Source: Membranipora membranacea
Lineage: Eukaryota; Bryozoa; Gymnolaemata; Cheilostomatida; Membraniporidae
DNA: 64,000 nucleotides
Direction of reading: 5' to 3'
Assembly (NCBI GenBank): GCA_914767715.1
Contig: OU612068.1
Span: 9,734,001-9,798,000, forward strand
Numbering within the stretch: the first letter of the stretch is position 1; every line of letters begins with the position of its first letter. The notes beneath the pieces are model-generated. The model was not told where the DNA came from. It did not search any database and was given only the letters and a program-made list of their open reading frames with translations. Below, piece after piece: positions 1 to 14,100 of the stretch. Both the position numbers and the translations under genes were made by a program.

Positions 1-1516
1 TAGCTGCTCTCCTCAAATTAAAAGAAAATATGATAAACAATCCCCCCCCTCCCCTTCTGAGCAACTACAATTCCAATGAAGAATTTTCAATATGGAAAAA
101 AATTAATACTAAAGAACAGAAAACATGATTCTTGGAGGCAGCTTGTTCTGGTTCCAACTAAGTTTTCAAATCCCTCAATATTTTATATCAAATAGTTCTT
201 AGTTGGATTATTGTAAATTAACCTATTCATTGTGCACAACAATGGGTCACTTATTTTAGCTTATTGTCAAATATCAATATTGGGATGTTCATATTTCATA
301 ACCCCTCTGAGCCTATGAAATCATTTTTTTGTTTCATGGAAGCAGGCATATAGATTTTTGGATTGAGAGGAGTGCATATTTTGGGCAAAATAAAACAAGT
401 TTAGCTTCAAAATTTGAATAACTCAAGATGTTAAATCAAGTTTAACAGTAGTTTTGATGGATATTGAGATAATCAGCTGCTTTTCATTGCGCTGCAATTC
501 AAACTAAATATGATGATGTAACGGCTTTGTCACCCAGGATTTTAAATCCTGTTAAAATTGATTATGTCGGTGTCAATACAAGACCAATGTGGTACATCTT
601 GATTCCCACGATAATTCTGGGGATTGTAATACATTAAAGGCTAGAAGCTGTTTTATGTTTGTCACAGAAAGCACTTTAAAAATAGCAGATAAAATCCTAA
701 AAATAACTAATATAAGTATTCATTGGGTTCCGGGTTTCCTTTATTTAACTACTACATGTCCTCATGTCCTCATGTAGTCATCTTTGAGTGCATAATTCAA
801 AAATTGTATTTTTGGCCTTTGGGACTAAGTTAGTATTTAATAGGTTTTAACTGTCAAAATGATGAAATTCATGTCAAGGCTTGATACTACCATTAATTAT
901 CACAAGTTAATTTTAGTGGGACTACTTTGCGCTGGCAATTCTGGTTTGATTCAAATAAATAGTTGTGAGGCGTCTGAGCCAGATGCTCCCAGTTATTGAC
1001 AGCTCCTATTCTTTTGCATGGGCACCGGTGGCTTAAATTTTATAAATTGCCATCACAATAATGAGAAATTAAATTAAATATAATTGAGGATTTGGAAATT
1101 GCTAATCAAGGAATAGCTTCAATTAGAATGAAAAATCAAGGAAATCGGACCAGTAGTTCTCAAGTTAGTATCTTCGGCGAGACATGACCTTAATGCCATG
1201 CAGAAAAAGCCCCAATATCCATTCTTGGCCTTTATCGCTTGAACTGTATCATTATTCATCTAGCCCATGACCTTCAGCGCATCCAGTGTGCTTGAAAGTA
1301 ACAATATTATTTTCAGACATTTTATTAGTGTTGTGGTGGAGCTGCCATGTTCTGGTGTTGCTTGTCTAAACCAGTGCGTCCCATCAATACCGTGATGTTA
1401 TGTTAATGGTTAAGTGCATCTATTCTTTATTTCAGTTGTAATAATTCCCGATTCATTCAATTCGAATTATAGGCCATGGTTGCTAAATCAGGGAAATAAC
1501 TCATGAATCCAGGACC
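1..1516. other. Intron or downstream sequence of the GT13 gene, no exon seen
   Basis: This stretch is AT-rich with an impure C-run near position 43-55. I looked on the minus strand for the next POMGNT1-type catalytic exons (the region after the SAWN-x-QG motif, with the WDWDMW-like segment) and found none. The rest of the catalytic domain should therefore lie left of the window. Nothing else is supported here. Confidence 0.5.
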
Positions 1517-1835
1517 TTAAAGCGATTGTGAAGGAATCAGGTTTTTGGTATCATTCTATAGTTCTCAGTTTAATTAAGAAAACTGCTATAAGGTTCATTA
1601 ACCCAGTTTCAACTCATTTTCACTCAAATTTGAGATGTGAAGGTACTAAAAAGTTATTATTTTAATGATAGATTTTACAAAATAGTACCTTTTTAATTAC
1701 TTCCAATATCAACGTTGAGTGAAAATCATATGAAACTGGGCCACTTGCTGTTAATAAACCTTGAAGTAGTTTTCTAAATCAGACTGAGAACTCTAGAATG
1801 ATACCAAAAACCCGATTCCTTCACAATCGCTTTAA
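1517..1835. mobile_element. TTAA-bounded foldback element (MITE-like), about 319 bp
   Basis: The sequence starting TTAAAGCGATTGTGAAGG returns as its reverse complement at the right end (CCTTCACAATCGCTTTAA). The arms run over 100 bp each with a few mismatches around a central AT-rich part. TTAA at both ends fits piggyBac-type target duplication, but TTAA is self-complementary, so this is suggestive only. It has no coding capacity. Confidence 0.8.
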
Positions 1836-1925
1836 GATAGTATGTGTGTGGCACTCTAATTACTGGCCTACCACTGGGCTACCAAGGGGCTTCAAGGGTT
1901 ACCACAGATCCCCTGTTTACATTAC

Positions 1926-2102
1926 CTTGGGGGTTCCAGGCAGAAGCTGCTCCAATACTGGCATCCTTTTTCATAGCTTGTAGAGCGTGACCCATGTACC
2001 AAATAAAGCCAGTCTTAGCAATGATCTCATCATCAATAACAATAACGTACTTTGCTTCTGGGTTAGCGTACCAGAACTGGTCAAATGCTAGCTTGAGAAA
2101 AT
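1926..2102 (-). CDS. GT13-like gene, visible exon 15: nucleotide/metal-binding segment
   Basis: This exon encodes NPEAKYVIVIDDEIIAKTGF and GAASAWNPQ, aligning with [20 protein letters not shown] and YCISAWNDQG of POMGNT1. Two acidic residues at the metal motif remain, but the first Glu is Ile here. The exon sits between two foldback elements (1517-1835 and 2164-3550). Donor GTAATG. Confidence 0.92.
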
Positions 2103-5100
2103 CTGTAAAACAGTTATGTCAAATAGTCATTAACTTGATTTTAAGGTCCAGCCAACAGGTGCCTTAAGGTAATGTCAAACACCGATCCGAATATCAACAT
2201 ATCATATACTGTTGGAAAGCTGTCGAGCTACTGAAAATGAATACCTGAACAAAAACTTGATTCGATGACGTTGTGTCATTTTAGGGAGGAAATGAGGCAA
2301 AAAACGCTGTTTTTGTCAATGCAGATGGAGGAGTCAAATTAATTGCAAAAAAATTTCAAAACATGTGGAATGTATACTTATAGATTGCATTCATCATAAA
2401 ATTTGATTTTCCCTGATATATGACTAGTCTAAATTGACTTTTTACGTCACGCCATACAACGCATTTTTTTGTGAAGCCGTGAAAATATGTGAAATTTCAA
2501 TCATAAATTCACAACAGATCATAGGCTCGAATCAAAATTAATTATGATTTTCTCTTAGAGTACTCTTCAAATGTCATACACAATGACTTTCAAAAAATTA
2601 GCTTGCATATTGCAGTGACAATAGACTCTCGAATGCGGCTAATATTTTCGCCACCTTTGCATAACGCCAAACTTGCTGTCCAAATAACCATTATTGTGGC
2701 CAAACAAAGTTTTTTTGAAAGTTCTCACATACGAAGCCGCTTTCATTAACCATGGTGCACACAGGAAATGCCAACATAATTTTTCATTGCATCTTCATTT
2801 TTCTTGAATTTAACGCAAAAGAATGCCAAAAAACACCTCAAAAGTCTTTAAAGAGACCTCAAAAGTCCCTAAAAATAGCTGTTTTTTGGCATTCTTTTGC
2901 GTTAAATTCAAGAAAAATGAAGATGCAATGAAAAATTATGTTGGCATTTCCTGTGTGCACCATGGTTAATGAAAGCGGCTTCGTATGTGAGAACTTTCAA
3001 AAAAACTTTGTTTGGCCACAATAATGGTTATTTGGACAGCATGTTTGACGTTATGCAAAGGTGGCGAAAATACTAGCCGTATTCGAGAGTCTACTGTCAT
3101 TGCAATATGCAAGCTAATTTTTTGAAAGTCAATGTGTATGACATTTGAAGAGTACTCTAAGAGAAAATCATAATTAATTTTGATTCGAGCCTATGATCTG
3201 TTGTGATCTGTTGATTGAAATTTCACATATTTTCACGGCTTCACAAAAAAATGTGTTGTGTGGCGTGACGTAAAAAGTCAATTTAGACTAGTCATATATC
3301 AAAGAAAATCAAATTTTACGATGAACGCAATCTCTAAGTATACATTCCACCTGATTTGAAATTTCTTGCAATTAATTTGACTGCTAAATCTGCATCGACA
3401 AAAAGAGCGTTTTCTGCCTCATTTCCTCCCTAAAATGACACAACGTCACCGAATCAAGTTTTTGTTCAGGTATTCATTTTCAGTAGCTCGGCAGCTTTCC
3501 AACGGTATATGATATGTTGATATTCGGATGGGTCTTTGACATTACCTTAATGAAAAAATTAGGCACTTTTAAAATAAAACACATCCAATAGAACCACTCG
3601 GATGGATATTTGAAAACAGGATATATGAAACAAAAACATACCATTGTATTCATTATGTAAAACTGTTTACCAAGCACCCCATGGCAGTAATGAAATATGG
3701 ATTATTTATAAGACATGTTATATGATTATTAAAACATTTCAAAAGAGACCATTACAAAGCACAAATCTGCTGATGTGCCATGACATCGGTTTTCCAAGGT
3801 ACCAAAATAATTCAATAGATATATCCTCATTGCGTGTCAGAGTGGTCAGTCAGAAACGCCTTTCTTTTAAAATAAATATATACATACGTACCAACATATT
3901 TGCTGATTGGTTTTATTTCGATCCTCTTGAATCCAAACAGCTCAATGAACGGTTTGTAATCTTCTCCGAACATTACACTGTATGCCACATGTACATTATT
4001 CTTGACCAGACCCGGCTGTTTCAGTAGTGACTGCAAGGTGTGACTCATGGCGATGTTGTTAACTCCACCCAATACTAGAATTGGCACATCAAACACCTGT
4101 ATGGAGTCATGCATTATGTATACATTATGTTGGCATATGAGATGAACTTTAAAAAATACAATATTGCTCACCTTTATTTTGCCCTTTCGTAAATAGTCTC
4201 AATATTTGATCCCATGTTAAGATATATGGCATAATTTTGAGGAACCCTTTCCTCAATTCCAGATTTTAATTCCAGAAGACCTTATGACAACATGGCTTGC
4301 TTTTTCATCGTCAACAAAATAAACAATGTTGTCCTATAAACAGGAAAACTGTGCTGAGGGCATCAGAGTTGTCTGCTCATTGATTCCAAGTTCAAGGAGT
4401 GGAAACTCCCAAACAGGTGATCATAAGTAAAATAAAATACAAGACATTTGATATTTACATTGATGGCATTGAATCAAAATATATATTCACCTCATTGATG
4501 ACATCATAATTCTCCATCTTCTCAGAAGCGATCAGCGGCTCAGTTTTATGGTGAACGAAACAGAAGTCAGCAAAGCTGTCATGTTTGGCACAGAACTCTG
4601 TACGCGCCTTGTTACTCATCTGTTGTGCTGTGGCCTCGGATACTACAAAAAACAGCAAATGAAAAAGAATGATTTAATATTGACAATGTATTTTTTATAA
4701 AAAAACTGCTATTAGCCTGGAGGTGGTATGTGGATCTCTTCTTTTATTTTTCAATCCGCTTGTACAACTGAAACAATTAGATATCCTAGGGAATTTAGCA
4801 AATCGATATACCGGTTTTCTTGTATATGTGTGATCCATAATGATGCTGTGGGCATAACCCTCTATGTGAATTTGCCAATGGTGTACATTTCATTTCATTA
4901 CCAATGTTAGGCGTTTCTTATTTATAGCGGTGAGTGAGCTAACAAGACTCACAACCATGTCTCTGTCAGTCATGATCCTAGCACTAAGCGAAGCTACAAG
5001 ACTGGAACTGACAATTCTGGATGATGCTCATACAGCTGCTGGAGTATATGAATATGACTCAAGTCTAGTTGACTTGAAGTCTAGGTGATCGGGGTGCCAC

Positions 5101-8100
5101 TTACGTTCACTAGGCAGGCAGAATCTCTCATTGATAGCAGCAGGCCACTGTCCAGCCTTCTCCGGTTGGTTGACTCGCTGTACTGGAGTCATCTTCATTC
5201 CTTTCTTACCCACAAAGTACATCGCTGTTCTCATATTAATCAAGTCTCCGTTAAATCCAAACGTTTTCAGTAACTCTCGTGCATGGGGTTTGAGACTGTA
5301 AGGAAACAAAGGTAGGGCTTGACACACTTCTTTGTTCATTTACCTTGCAAAATCAAAACTACAACCAGACGGGTATAACCAAAAAAGGTTTAAAAGTATC
5401 AGTAAAGCAGTAAACGGTAACCGCACCAGGTACATGTAATAACAAACACAGTAGTTTGTAAGAAGAATATAAATTCAAACCTAATTTATCTACAACAATA
5501 GAATAAATGGTCATCCGAAACCCTACCAAGGAATTGTCCAGATTTGAAGCAAACTAACACCAATACATATTTTCTCAAAAACACATTACAATGTGTTTGA
5601 CAAAGTTGTCTTCCCTAGCTAATAGACCATATTATATCAATGCCACACTGACATCACTCCCATTGCTGGCTGATTGATGCTGGGACGTGAGTCTCTATGA
5701 ATGTAGTGACACTGGCACAAAGAAACCTGTTGTTTACTCATTGTAACTTGATAACAAAAATCTCAATAAACTTTAAAGCAGTTACATACCTGGTACTTCC
5801 GTCATCAGCTACGACTACCACCAGATAGTTATTAGGATTTACATTCTCTAAGAATAACTCCAGTCTGCTGCTCTCTGATAAGTACACAAGAGAAAATAGA
5901 CATAGTAAACATAGACATAGTTCATACTAGTTATATCCTTTGGTCAAAAGTCAAAGTGCTCAACCTACAAAAGCTTATTTGCAGCTAGTGCTACATGCCA
6001 CTGGTAACAACCAAATACTTATCTATGTTTGCAGGACAATGCTTGAGGTTGAAGTTAAGGCCATTAAGCCCAGCGTGGGCACTCAAAGCTACTAAGCACC
6101 CTGGATGTGAGGATTGTTCTATAATAATAGTAATGCCATACTATGCCATCGGCCAATGCCATTAATGATAGCGATGGCCTACTATATCATTGGTGTGGGT
6201 TTGGCCGTGTAAACATGACCAGTAAAAAACACATATATCCAAATAATAAAATCATTACACTGATCGATCAAAGTCTGCTTACCGACTTGATATGTGTCAT
6301 ACTCAGCACTTTTGATGACAGTTTTACTCATTGGATCCAGCTCTACTACATTAAATCCTCGGCCTCCCTTCAGTCCAGGATAAAAGATGCTAGAAAAAAC
6401 AAAACAATAGATAAATAAAAATATATATGCCTTCATGTCAGAAGGCTTAAACGGGACAACTCCACATGTTACCCTAAGGTGTCCATAAAGCCGTTACATT
6501 CTTATAGTTAATGGTATGCTTGGTTTGCTAGGTTGTTTGATGGTGATGGAAAATCCTGTGACGGAGTTTCTGTACCAGAAATGAGGCTAATCAGTTTTGA
6601 GAGCGATTTGAAACCACAGTCATTGTCTGAATTGACGAGCAAATCAAGTCAAATCACCACAAAATGACTTGACAAATCAGGTCGAATCTAGAGCGGAAAA
6701 TAATTTTATTCACAAATATATGTGTGTATGCAAACGTGAAATAGGAAACACGGTCACATATTTCTGTACTTATGCAACTTCTTTATTCAGTGACATGTGA
6801 CGAATGCAGCTCCCACAGTGACGTAGGCAACTTAACATGATTGCAAGTAAGTTAACGCTATCACATTTAATACTCATCAGTTTTAATAAAACACTATTGA
6901 TGAAGGTATTTGGTTCAGAATTAGACAGAACTATTGTGATAATATGAGTATTAATCTGCCCTGGAGTACTACCTATGAGCTGATAGTCAGAAATCAGAGT
7001 ATACAATATACTTTATAATTAGGTCTATGAGGTATAGACATTCTTACACCAAAGTCAAAACTGTATTCACCGCCAGACAACAATTGGTACGTTGTGTCCT
7101 GCCATTGACATGATTACGCATTCAATCATATATAATTAACAATAATGATGACCAAATTTAAATTCCATTTTTATCTAATGTAATTCCTATGAATAAATCT
7201 TACTATGAGTTTCCAATGCAGAGTTTAGGTCTGCGTTTGCCGTCAGCGATGGTAGATACGTGTATCTCGATCTCATCATACCCACATTTCTGTACACCAC
7301 AGTTCTCCAGCTGATAACCATTAATAATATCCACATCTACGTACTTTGGTGAAACTGATAAAGACACATCATAATGTATACTATATAATATCATGTTTTA
7401 TATCATTTTTTTACCATTTGTTAATTATATATTGTATTGTTTTTCTAATAGTATATGGTGGATTAACCTAAGGAGGAGGAAGCTTAGTTGGTTAGAGTAC
7501 CGGCTCTCAAACATGCAAATGTTGCACCTGTATTTTTCAGGCCTTGCCATTTCTACCAATAGCACATATTATATCATTTGTGATATCACATATCATATAG
7601 CTTATAATGTATCACTTCCATAGGGGAAGTCCAGGATAAAGCGAGTCCAGGATAAAGCGAATCAAGGAAGCGGATAAACTCAAAGAGATAATTTCATGTT
7701 TCACTCATACTTATAACAAGACTCAATCTCAAGGGGAACTTGTACCTTTTAAGTGCATTCTAGGTACCTTCTAGGTGTTTAAAAACCTAGAAAGTAAAGA
7801 TATCATCACTGTGGCACACTTAAGTAGCGCCGATGTAGGTCAAGTACTTACTCGGATGATTTGCACAGCCTTGTACATCGACTGCTGCAGCTGGCCATTC
7901 CTTGCCATTCAGAGCCTCTTTCTAAAAATGGAGATAAGGTAGGGTAAGGTATTTGAAACACTGGGATATGTTTGATAGGGAAATACGTGCATTATACTCA
8001 AGGTGATTGAGAATCAACCAACCACACAGCGTGTCAACCAACCCGGGACTTATTTAACTCTACATGCCCCTATATTAGTAGTTACAGCAGAGACTATGGA

Positions 8101-11100
8101 CTACTATCTATAGTCTCTGTTTACAGTACTCTTGTGGATATGATAGATGTTTATGGGACTACAATCTGGTAAAACACATCACACACTCACTAAACGAATG
8201 GAAGAAATATATATGTACTATAATATTGGAGTTCAAAGCGGAAGGTGACTGAGAATTTTCTTTTTGTTTGTTTTAGATGTGGCGATAAGTAGCAGAAAAG
8301 ATATTGAAAAGTATAAAGCTTTACTTGAAGCACTTTTGAGGAACATCTATCTTGATTATCTTCTATTGCAGGCCCGAAAATTTGTTAGTTTATTCAGAAA
8401 AAAAACATGAACCCTAGATTAGTCTACGGTGCTCAAAGTGGTCCTAGTCTAGACCAGCTTTGAGTAAGAAACATAAGAAACAAAATAACAGAACTCAAAG
8501 ACAACATATCACTTCTACACTCGCTCCTTACACTCTGAAAAAGAGAATCAATAAACAATTATTTAGAGAGTATGCTTATGTGAATTTTATACCATCTCTG
8601 ATGCCCAAGTAGTAGAAGCAGCAGCTGGATGAAGGTCAGCTGATCATATTTGGAGATAAAAGTCAGTGGCAACTTTGTAAAAACAAATAATTAAAACAGA
8701 ACAGCCCAAACAATAGAGAGATCAATTAACAATACTATGTTTCTAAGGTTAAAATCGAGATTACACTATAGGCATGTGTAACTCTGAATGATAAAGCATG
8801 AATTTAAAACATGTTTCCATGACATCATAAATAAGGATTAGATGTGGATCTCAAATCCTGAACCACGGGTGGTGGCATACACATCACAACCCTATTTAAG
8901 ATACCAAGGTAACATAGGATAATTCATAGCTCCATCTATCCGCATTTAACTCTTTGGTATATCAGAGATCCACATTGCACCAGGAAGGGTTGGACACCCT
9001 CCCTTATTGCACTTAATGTATATTTAGCAAGTATAGGGAGTTGTCTCCTTTCCTGGAGTCTTGCGCTAACAGCAATGCTAACCTAACTTCTTTAAAAAAA
9101 CATAACTTTGGTAACACTAACCAAACGTGCTTCTGTGGGAACCTAAATGAAAAGTATTACACCATACACACTCTGCTTCTCTATACATAAGGAGTCAGTG
9201 GTTAAAATTTCAATCCTAGATTATGGAAATGCTCAGAGCTTTGGCTAAAACGAAACTATGTTTACTGGGGAAAAGGGACGGGTGGTGGTTATCCAATCGG
9301 ATCGGTTCAACACGGGTACGCAAAATTGTCCCGATGCTGTAGTCAGCACAAGCTCAAAGGTTCAAGGTCAATCTAGTTTAGTACGGATCAAACATTGGAT
9401 CAATGACAATCAGAACTTAACAGCAATTGAACTAATAACACACTCAGATATATTTACCTGTCCTTTCTATACATGAGAGAAAGCATGTGATAAGTCTAGA
9501 CAGGAAGTTTGCTACGCTACTACTCATTTAACAAAATATTCCATAGACAAAACTAAAGGCCTATAAGCTTGAAATCATGGTTTATTTCATATGCTATGCC
9601 CATTACCATACACCTTCAGGACCCAGGACATCCCACAGCACCAACCGATTTCCGAAGTTAATGAGGCCTGAACTTTGGTGTAACCCTATTTCTCATTGGA
9701 GATCTCAAACTATGTCATCTGTTTCTCTGAGAAACAGTCGGCCGCTATTTTGATTTACATACCTCTCCCTATTCTGTGACATCCCTCGATGGTACAGGAC
9801 GTCATTTATACAATGAGTCAGTTATGAAATGTTGGAATCCCCAAGCGCACATTCTGAGCTATAAGAATGCATGCTAGCCGATAATCCTATTCTAGAACCC
9901 AGTTAGGTGCTTTGCAAGTGGATAAAATAGCAGGTAACCCTGTTTTCTGATTGAATACACACGCAAACACTACAGATAGCAGAAAAATTCAGCTACAAGC
10001 TTCCTTCTAATATATCTAGTGTGTGAAACTACTGATATAAGGGTGACAAACCTTCTCAAATCCAAAGTTACCGGGTAGAGCCTTCTCACCAACCAGAACA
10101 TAGTTCTCTCTGAATTTGAGCTCCTTTATAATGGAGCCACCGTACTGATTCAACAACTTCTGTACCGATTTACATAAGCTGTAAAATATTGAAATGTAAA
10201 ATAATAAGAAAATTCCCTACTCAATTCACAACACAGGAGAAAGATGGTCTTCGTTCATGGTTGCATGTCAATCAAAGCTATATTGTTACTTGTTACGGTG
10301 ACAAGTGCCATTTCTGATCCATCAATTGAGGTTAACCGGATGGGAGTATGCAAGAGAAGCCTAACAATTCCATGTACTATGCCATATCAAGGGCGTAGGT
10401 CTTAGAAAGCCAATCAGAGACTACACAAAGATCACTCAACGGCTGAATTTCATATATGCATAATGCAGCCTGGGTTATTCCTATGGTATCCCAATTGTTT
10501 CGTTACCATAACCTTTTGAGTCAAAATACAGTCTTGTTAAAAACAGAAATATGTGTCAAACTTGAGTCATTTCTTAAAACTTTGTTTTAGAACTTTGTAA
10601 CAATGTACTTTCTGCTGAGATGCTTGTTTTCCAAACTAGGTTGATTTATGGAGATGAAAAGATGGTAACATTGTTTAATGGGATAAGCATATTCAGATTT
10701 AGTAATTATTTTGGGAGTGTGTGAATTTTAGCCATAAAACAGTCAATCAACTCCTTCTTATTAGGTAAATATAATGGGAAGAACCCATATAAAAACTGTC
10801 TGTATCCATAGCAACACTAATGCCTTTAAAACCCACAGCAAAACAATCCTGACCAGAGGGAAAAAAACTATAATTTCCTAGTGGGCAAACTACAAGCGCA
10901 GCATTCATAACAAACACAAGAGAAATGTTGTTGTTTGTCACACCAGCAAAAGAAAATACAAAAAAACGCGGCTGTTTTTCAATCAACTATGAGAAAAAAA
11001 ACTCAATCACAATTCAATTTCACAAAGGAGATTGAAAATAATCAGAATTAGGTCAAGCAGCTTTTAAAAACAACATACTTAGCAGTCATATCGTCGTAGC

Positions 11101-14100
11101 TGGCAAGTAATATTTGTCCCTTGAACGGTACATAGGTACTGAGATATCGAGCCATCTCCATACCTATAAATATAGAATATATATCAACATGAACAAATAT
11201 ATGAGACAAGAGGCAGTTTACCACTGTGTATCTGTGATTCATACGCATGATACAGACAAATTAAATTTCCAATTAACTGACTTCCTAAGTTTACCTAAAG
11301 ATATAGGTACTAATAGTTTACCTAAATGTAAATAGACATCTCAAAAGTGAGAACTAGTATAACAGTTGCGATGTTAATAGCATTTTGAACATTGTCAAGA
11401 TAGAAAGCTCAATTTGAGCTCATACTCCTATTTTTGCTCGCACAAAAAATTTAAAAACAACAACAGCTATTATGAACACAAAAAAAATTCTTTTGATGCT
11501 ATCTGATAAGCCAAGCACACCTGGTATTTTTTTTGCCTCAAGACATTTGATTGGGGACCTCAAATTTCACAACTTAAAGAGAAGAGAGTGTTGAAAACAT
11601 AAATATATAAATATTTATATGTTTATGATAATGGTTGAAACCCTTATATTAGGTTTCATAATAATAAGATCATTATTTTTTGCTCCCATGAGTCTTGAGG
11701 AGGGTTTTTTGAGGTGTCGTAGATTTATGCTAAGATTGGTTCTGTGTTCAGCTTTGTTGTGGGGCTATCCACATATCTACTCTCCACCTGGCTGCAGACA
11801 AACTTGGTGATACTTATACATGTATGTATACTCACAATGGTCCACGCTCTCATACAGATCGAATGTACGTCTATCCATTACAGTCTTAAACTCAGCTGAA
11901 AAGACAAGAGTAAAAACATTATCAAATAAGTTTCCTTATTGTTTGACCAAATAAAAGGTTATGATACAGATTTCCCTTTTTGCTCCTACTCGTGATTTTT
12001 TATTGGTAAATGAAATTAGGATGAGGATTGTAAAAGAGTGGTGCCTTGGTAGGTTTAAACTTACAGACATCCCTAAGTTAGAGTGTCACTTCATGCATCG
12101 ACCCGTAGGCCTATGCACCTACAGAGCAGTATGAATTTTGTGACATCTGTTATCTAAGTTAGCTTCACTGAGACCAATAGACTAAATAATAAATTATTAG
12201 GTCTGTGATGTGGCCTCAGTCTATAGGAATGTTTGTACACCCATGATCTTGATCGTTGCTATTATTTACAGCGGCCTTATCTGTTTTGTTTTTTTTGCTC
12301 GGATGCACATACAGCTTCTGCAGTGTGGTGACTTGACACATCCATAGGATATATTTAGGACGATGACCCGCAATCCACTGATCATCTCACATTTGTATTC
12401 ATTCAATGCAAATGTGATATAAACAAGAAAATAGGGTGTGAATGGGCTGTTTGTAAGATGAATCATTGGTTTTTTGAAAAAACATCATAACTCTTTTCAT
12501 GCCTTAACAATTGAAATAGGAGGAGGCCGGAGTACTTACGATGAATAACAACTATATTAGCTCCTCTACCATAGTTCTTGTCTTTCATATCTCCTCCCAT
12601 TATGCTGCAAAAAATGGAGCAGAGGATTTTTCATACAAGTGTTACTACTGGTGTATCTATCGGTACTGTATATTTGTCTGCAGCAAAGGTAATCTTGTAA
12701 TATGCTTCAAATACATTTTTAGTAATCATGTTGTTATTGTAGACTTCAAAGCTTTTTGGCAATTTAGCGCCTTGTTAATCAGAGTAGGCCTGAATTCAAT
12801 CCTGATGATGTGTAAAACTGTTTAGGCAAACTTACAAGGCCAACTATGCCCCCTCGCCCATAATGGTCAGGGGGGGGGGGACTAAATACAAGCCCTTGAC
12901 TATCAAAGCTTAATTTGAGGACACGTACAGCTCATTGTTGTAACAGATGATTGGTGGATCATTGAGCCCACTGCCTGATTTCACATAGTAGCTGAATTGT
13001 TTGGGTGGGCAGGTCTGTAGGATGGGACATGGCACTCCGGATGTGATGGCCTTAGGTTTCTCAGTGACAGCAGGAGCGGCAGCCGCCTCTTCTTTTACCG
13101 CGAGTTCAACTTTCTCAACTGGTTCCGGTTTCTTTTCATCTAAAATAACATTATCACTATATCTGTTAAATTTGCGTAAGAATCTACTTCGGTCACTGAT
13201 AAGGGGGCCTTGTGAGAGACCATTTGCAGCTTTCGTGTAGAGAAAGCTTTCCTAAATAATTTTTGTTTTTGTTTTTTAAATGTTTACTAGCACATTTTCT
13301 AATACAGGGAAATCAGGTCTACTCAGCCTCTCTCCCTACCCGTGACAGTAGTTTGCACACAAGCTAGATGGTAATGCTCAGCATTAAAGTACATTTACTC
13401 TAACTGGGAAGAAACTCCACAAGAAACATATCAACAACTTGTGCATTGTACTACACAGTCTTATTATAAGTTATTAAAAGATCGATAGCAATGTCAATAG
13501 GGCCAAAATCTAGGCTAGCCTTTCGTTTACCTAGGAAAAATCAATGCAGATATTTGACAATAATCTCATGTGAGCCTGCTGCTCATAACCCTGTTGGGCT
13601 TGTTCAGCTGCTTATCATTGTATATCCACTGTAACTCTTATTGATTACTATGTAAATCTTATGTTGCTTTGAGGCCAACATAGGTAGCTAAAGTCCCCTA
13701 CTGTGAGGTAACATAGCTGAATACCACACTACCACCCATAAGAATCTGGTACTGAGCCACTGGCTCCCCCAGCCAATGGGCTAGGGGGGGGGGGAGGTAG
13801 GGTTGGCGAGAGTCTGGGGGCTCAGACAACTGGCTTTATCGAAACACGTCATAATTGGTTTCTAATAAATGTAGGTTTATTGGTCGACATCTGAATGATT
13901 AAGATCTTGTATGATTAAGATCTTACATCTCATGATAAACATAGGGTACAAGTACAATGCAAGTCAGAGTTAACCAGACAAAACATTTGCATGACATGGC
14001 CACAGGGATCGTGTGTGTTACTTTCTATAATAACCTACTAGGTTACCTTCTACAACGAGTACATGAAGAGGAAGATGTGATTCGTGTACAATGGATAACC

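Noticed and set aside
9608-9720. Faint resemblance to 5S rRNA (CCGAAGTTAATGAGGCC, then GGAGATC)
   Set aside because: Only scattered matches to the internal promoter region. The pairing helices and the 5' part are not recognisable. At best a very decayed 5S-derived SINE.
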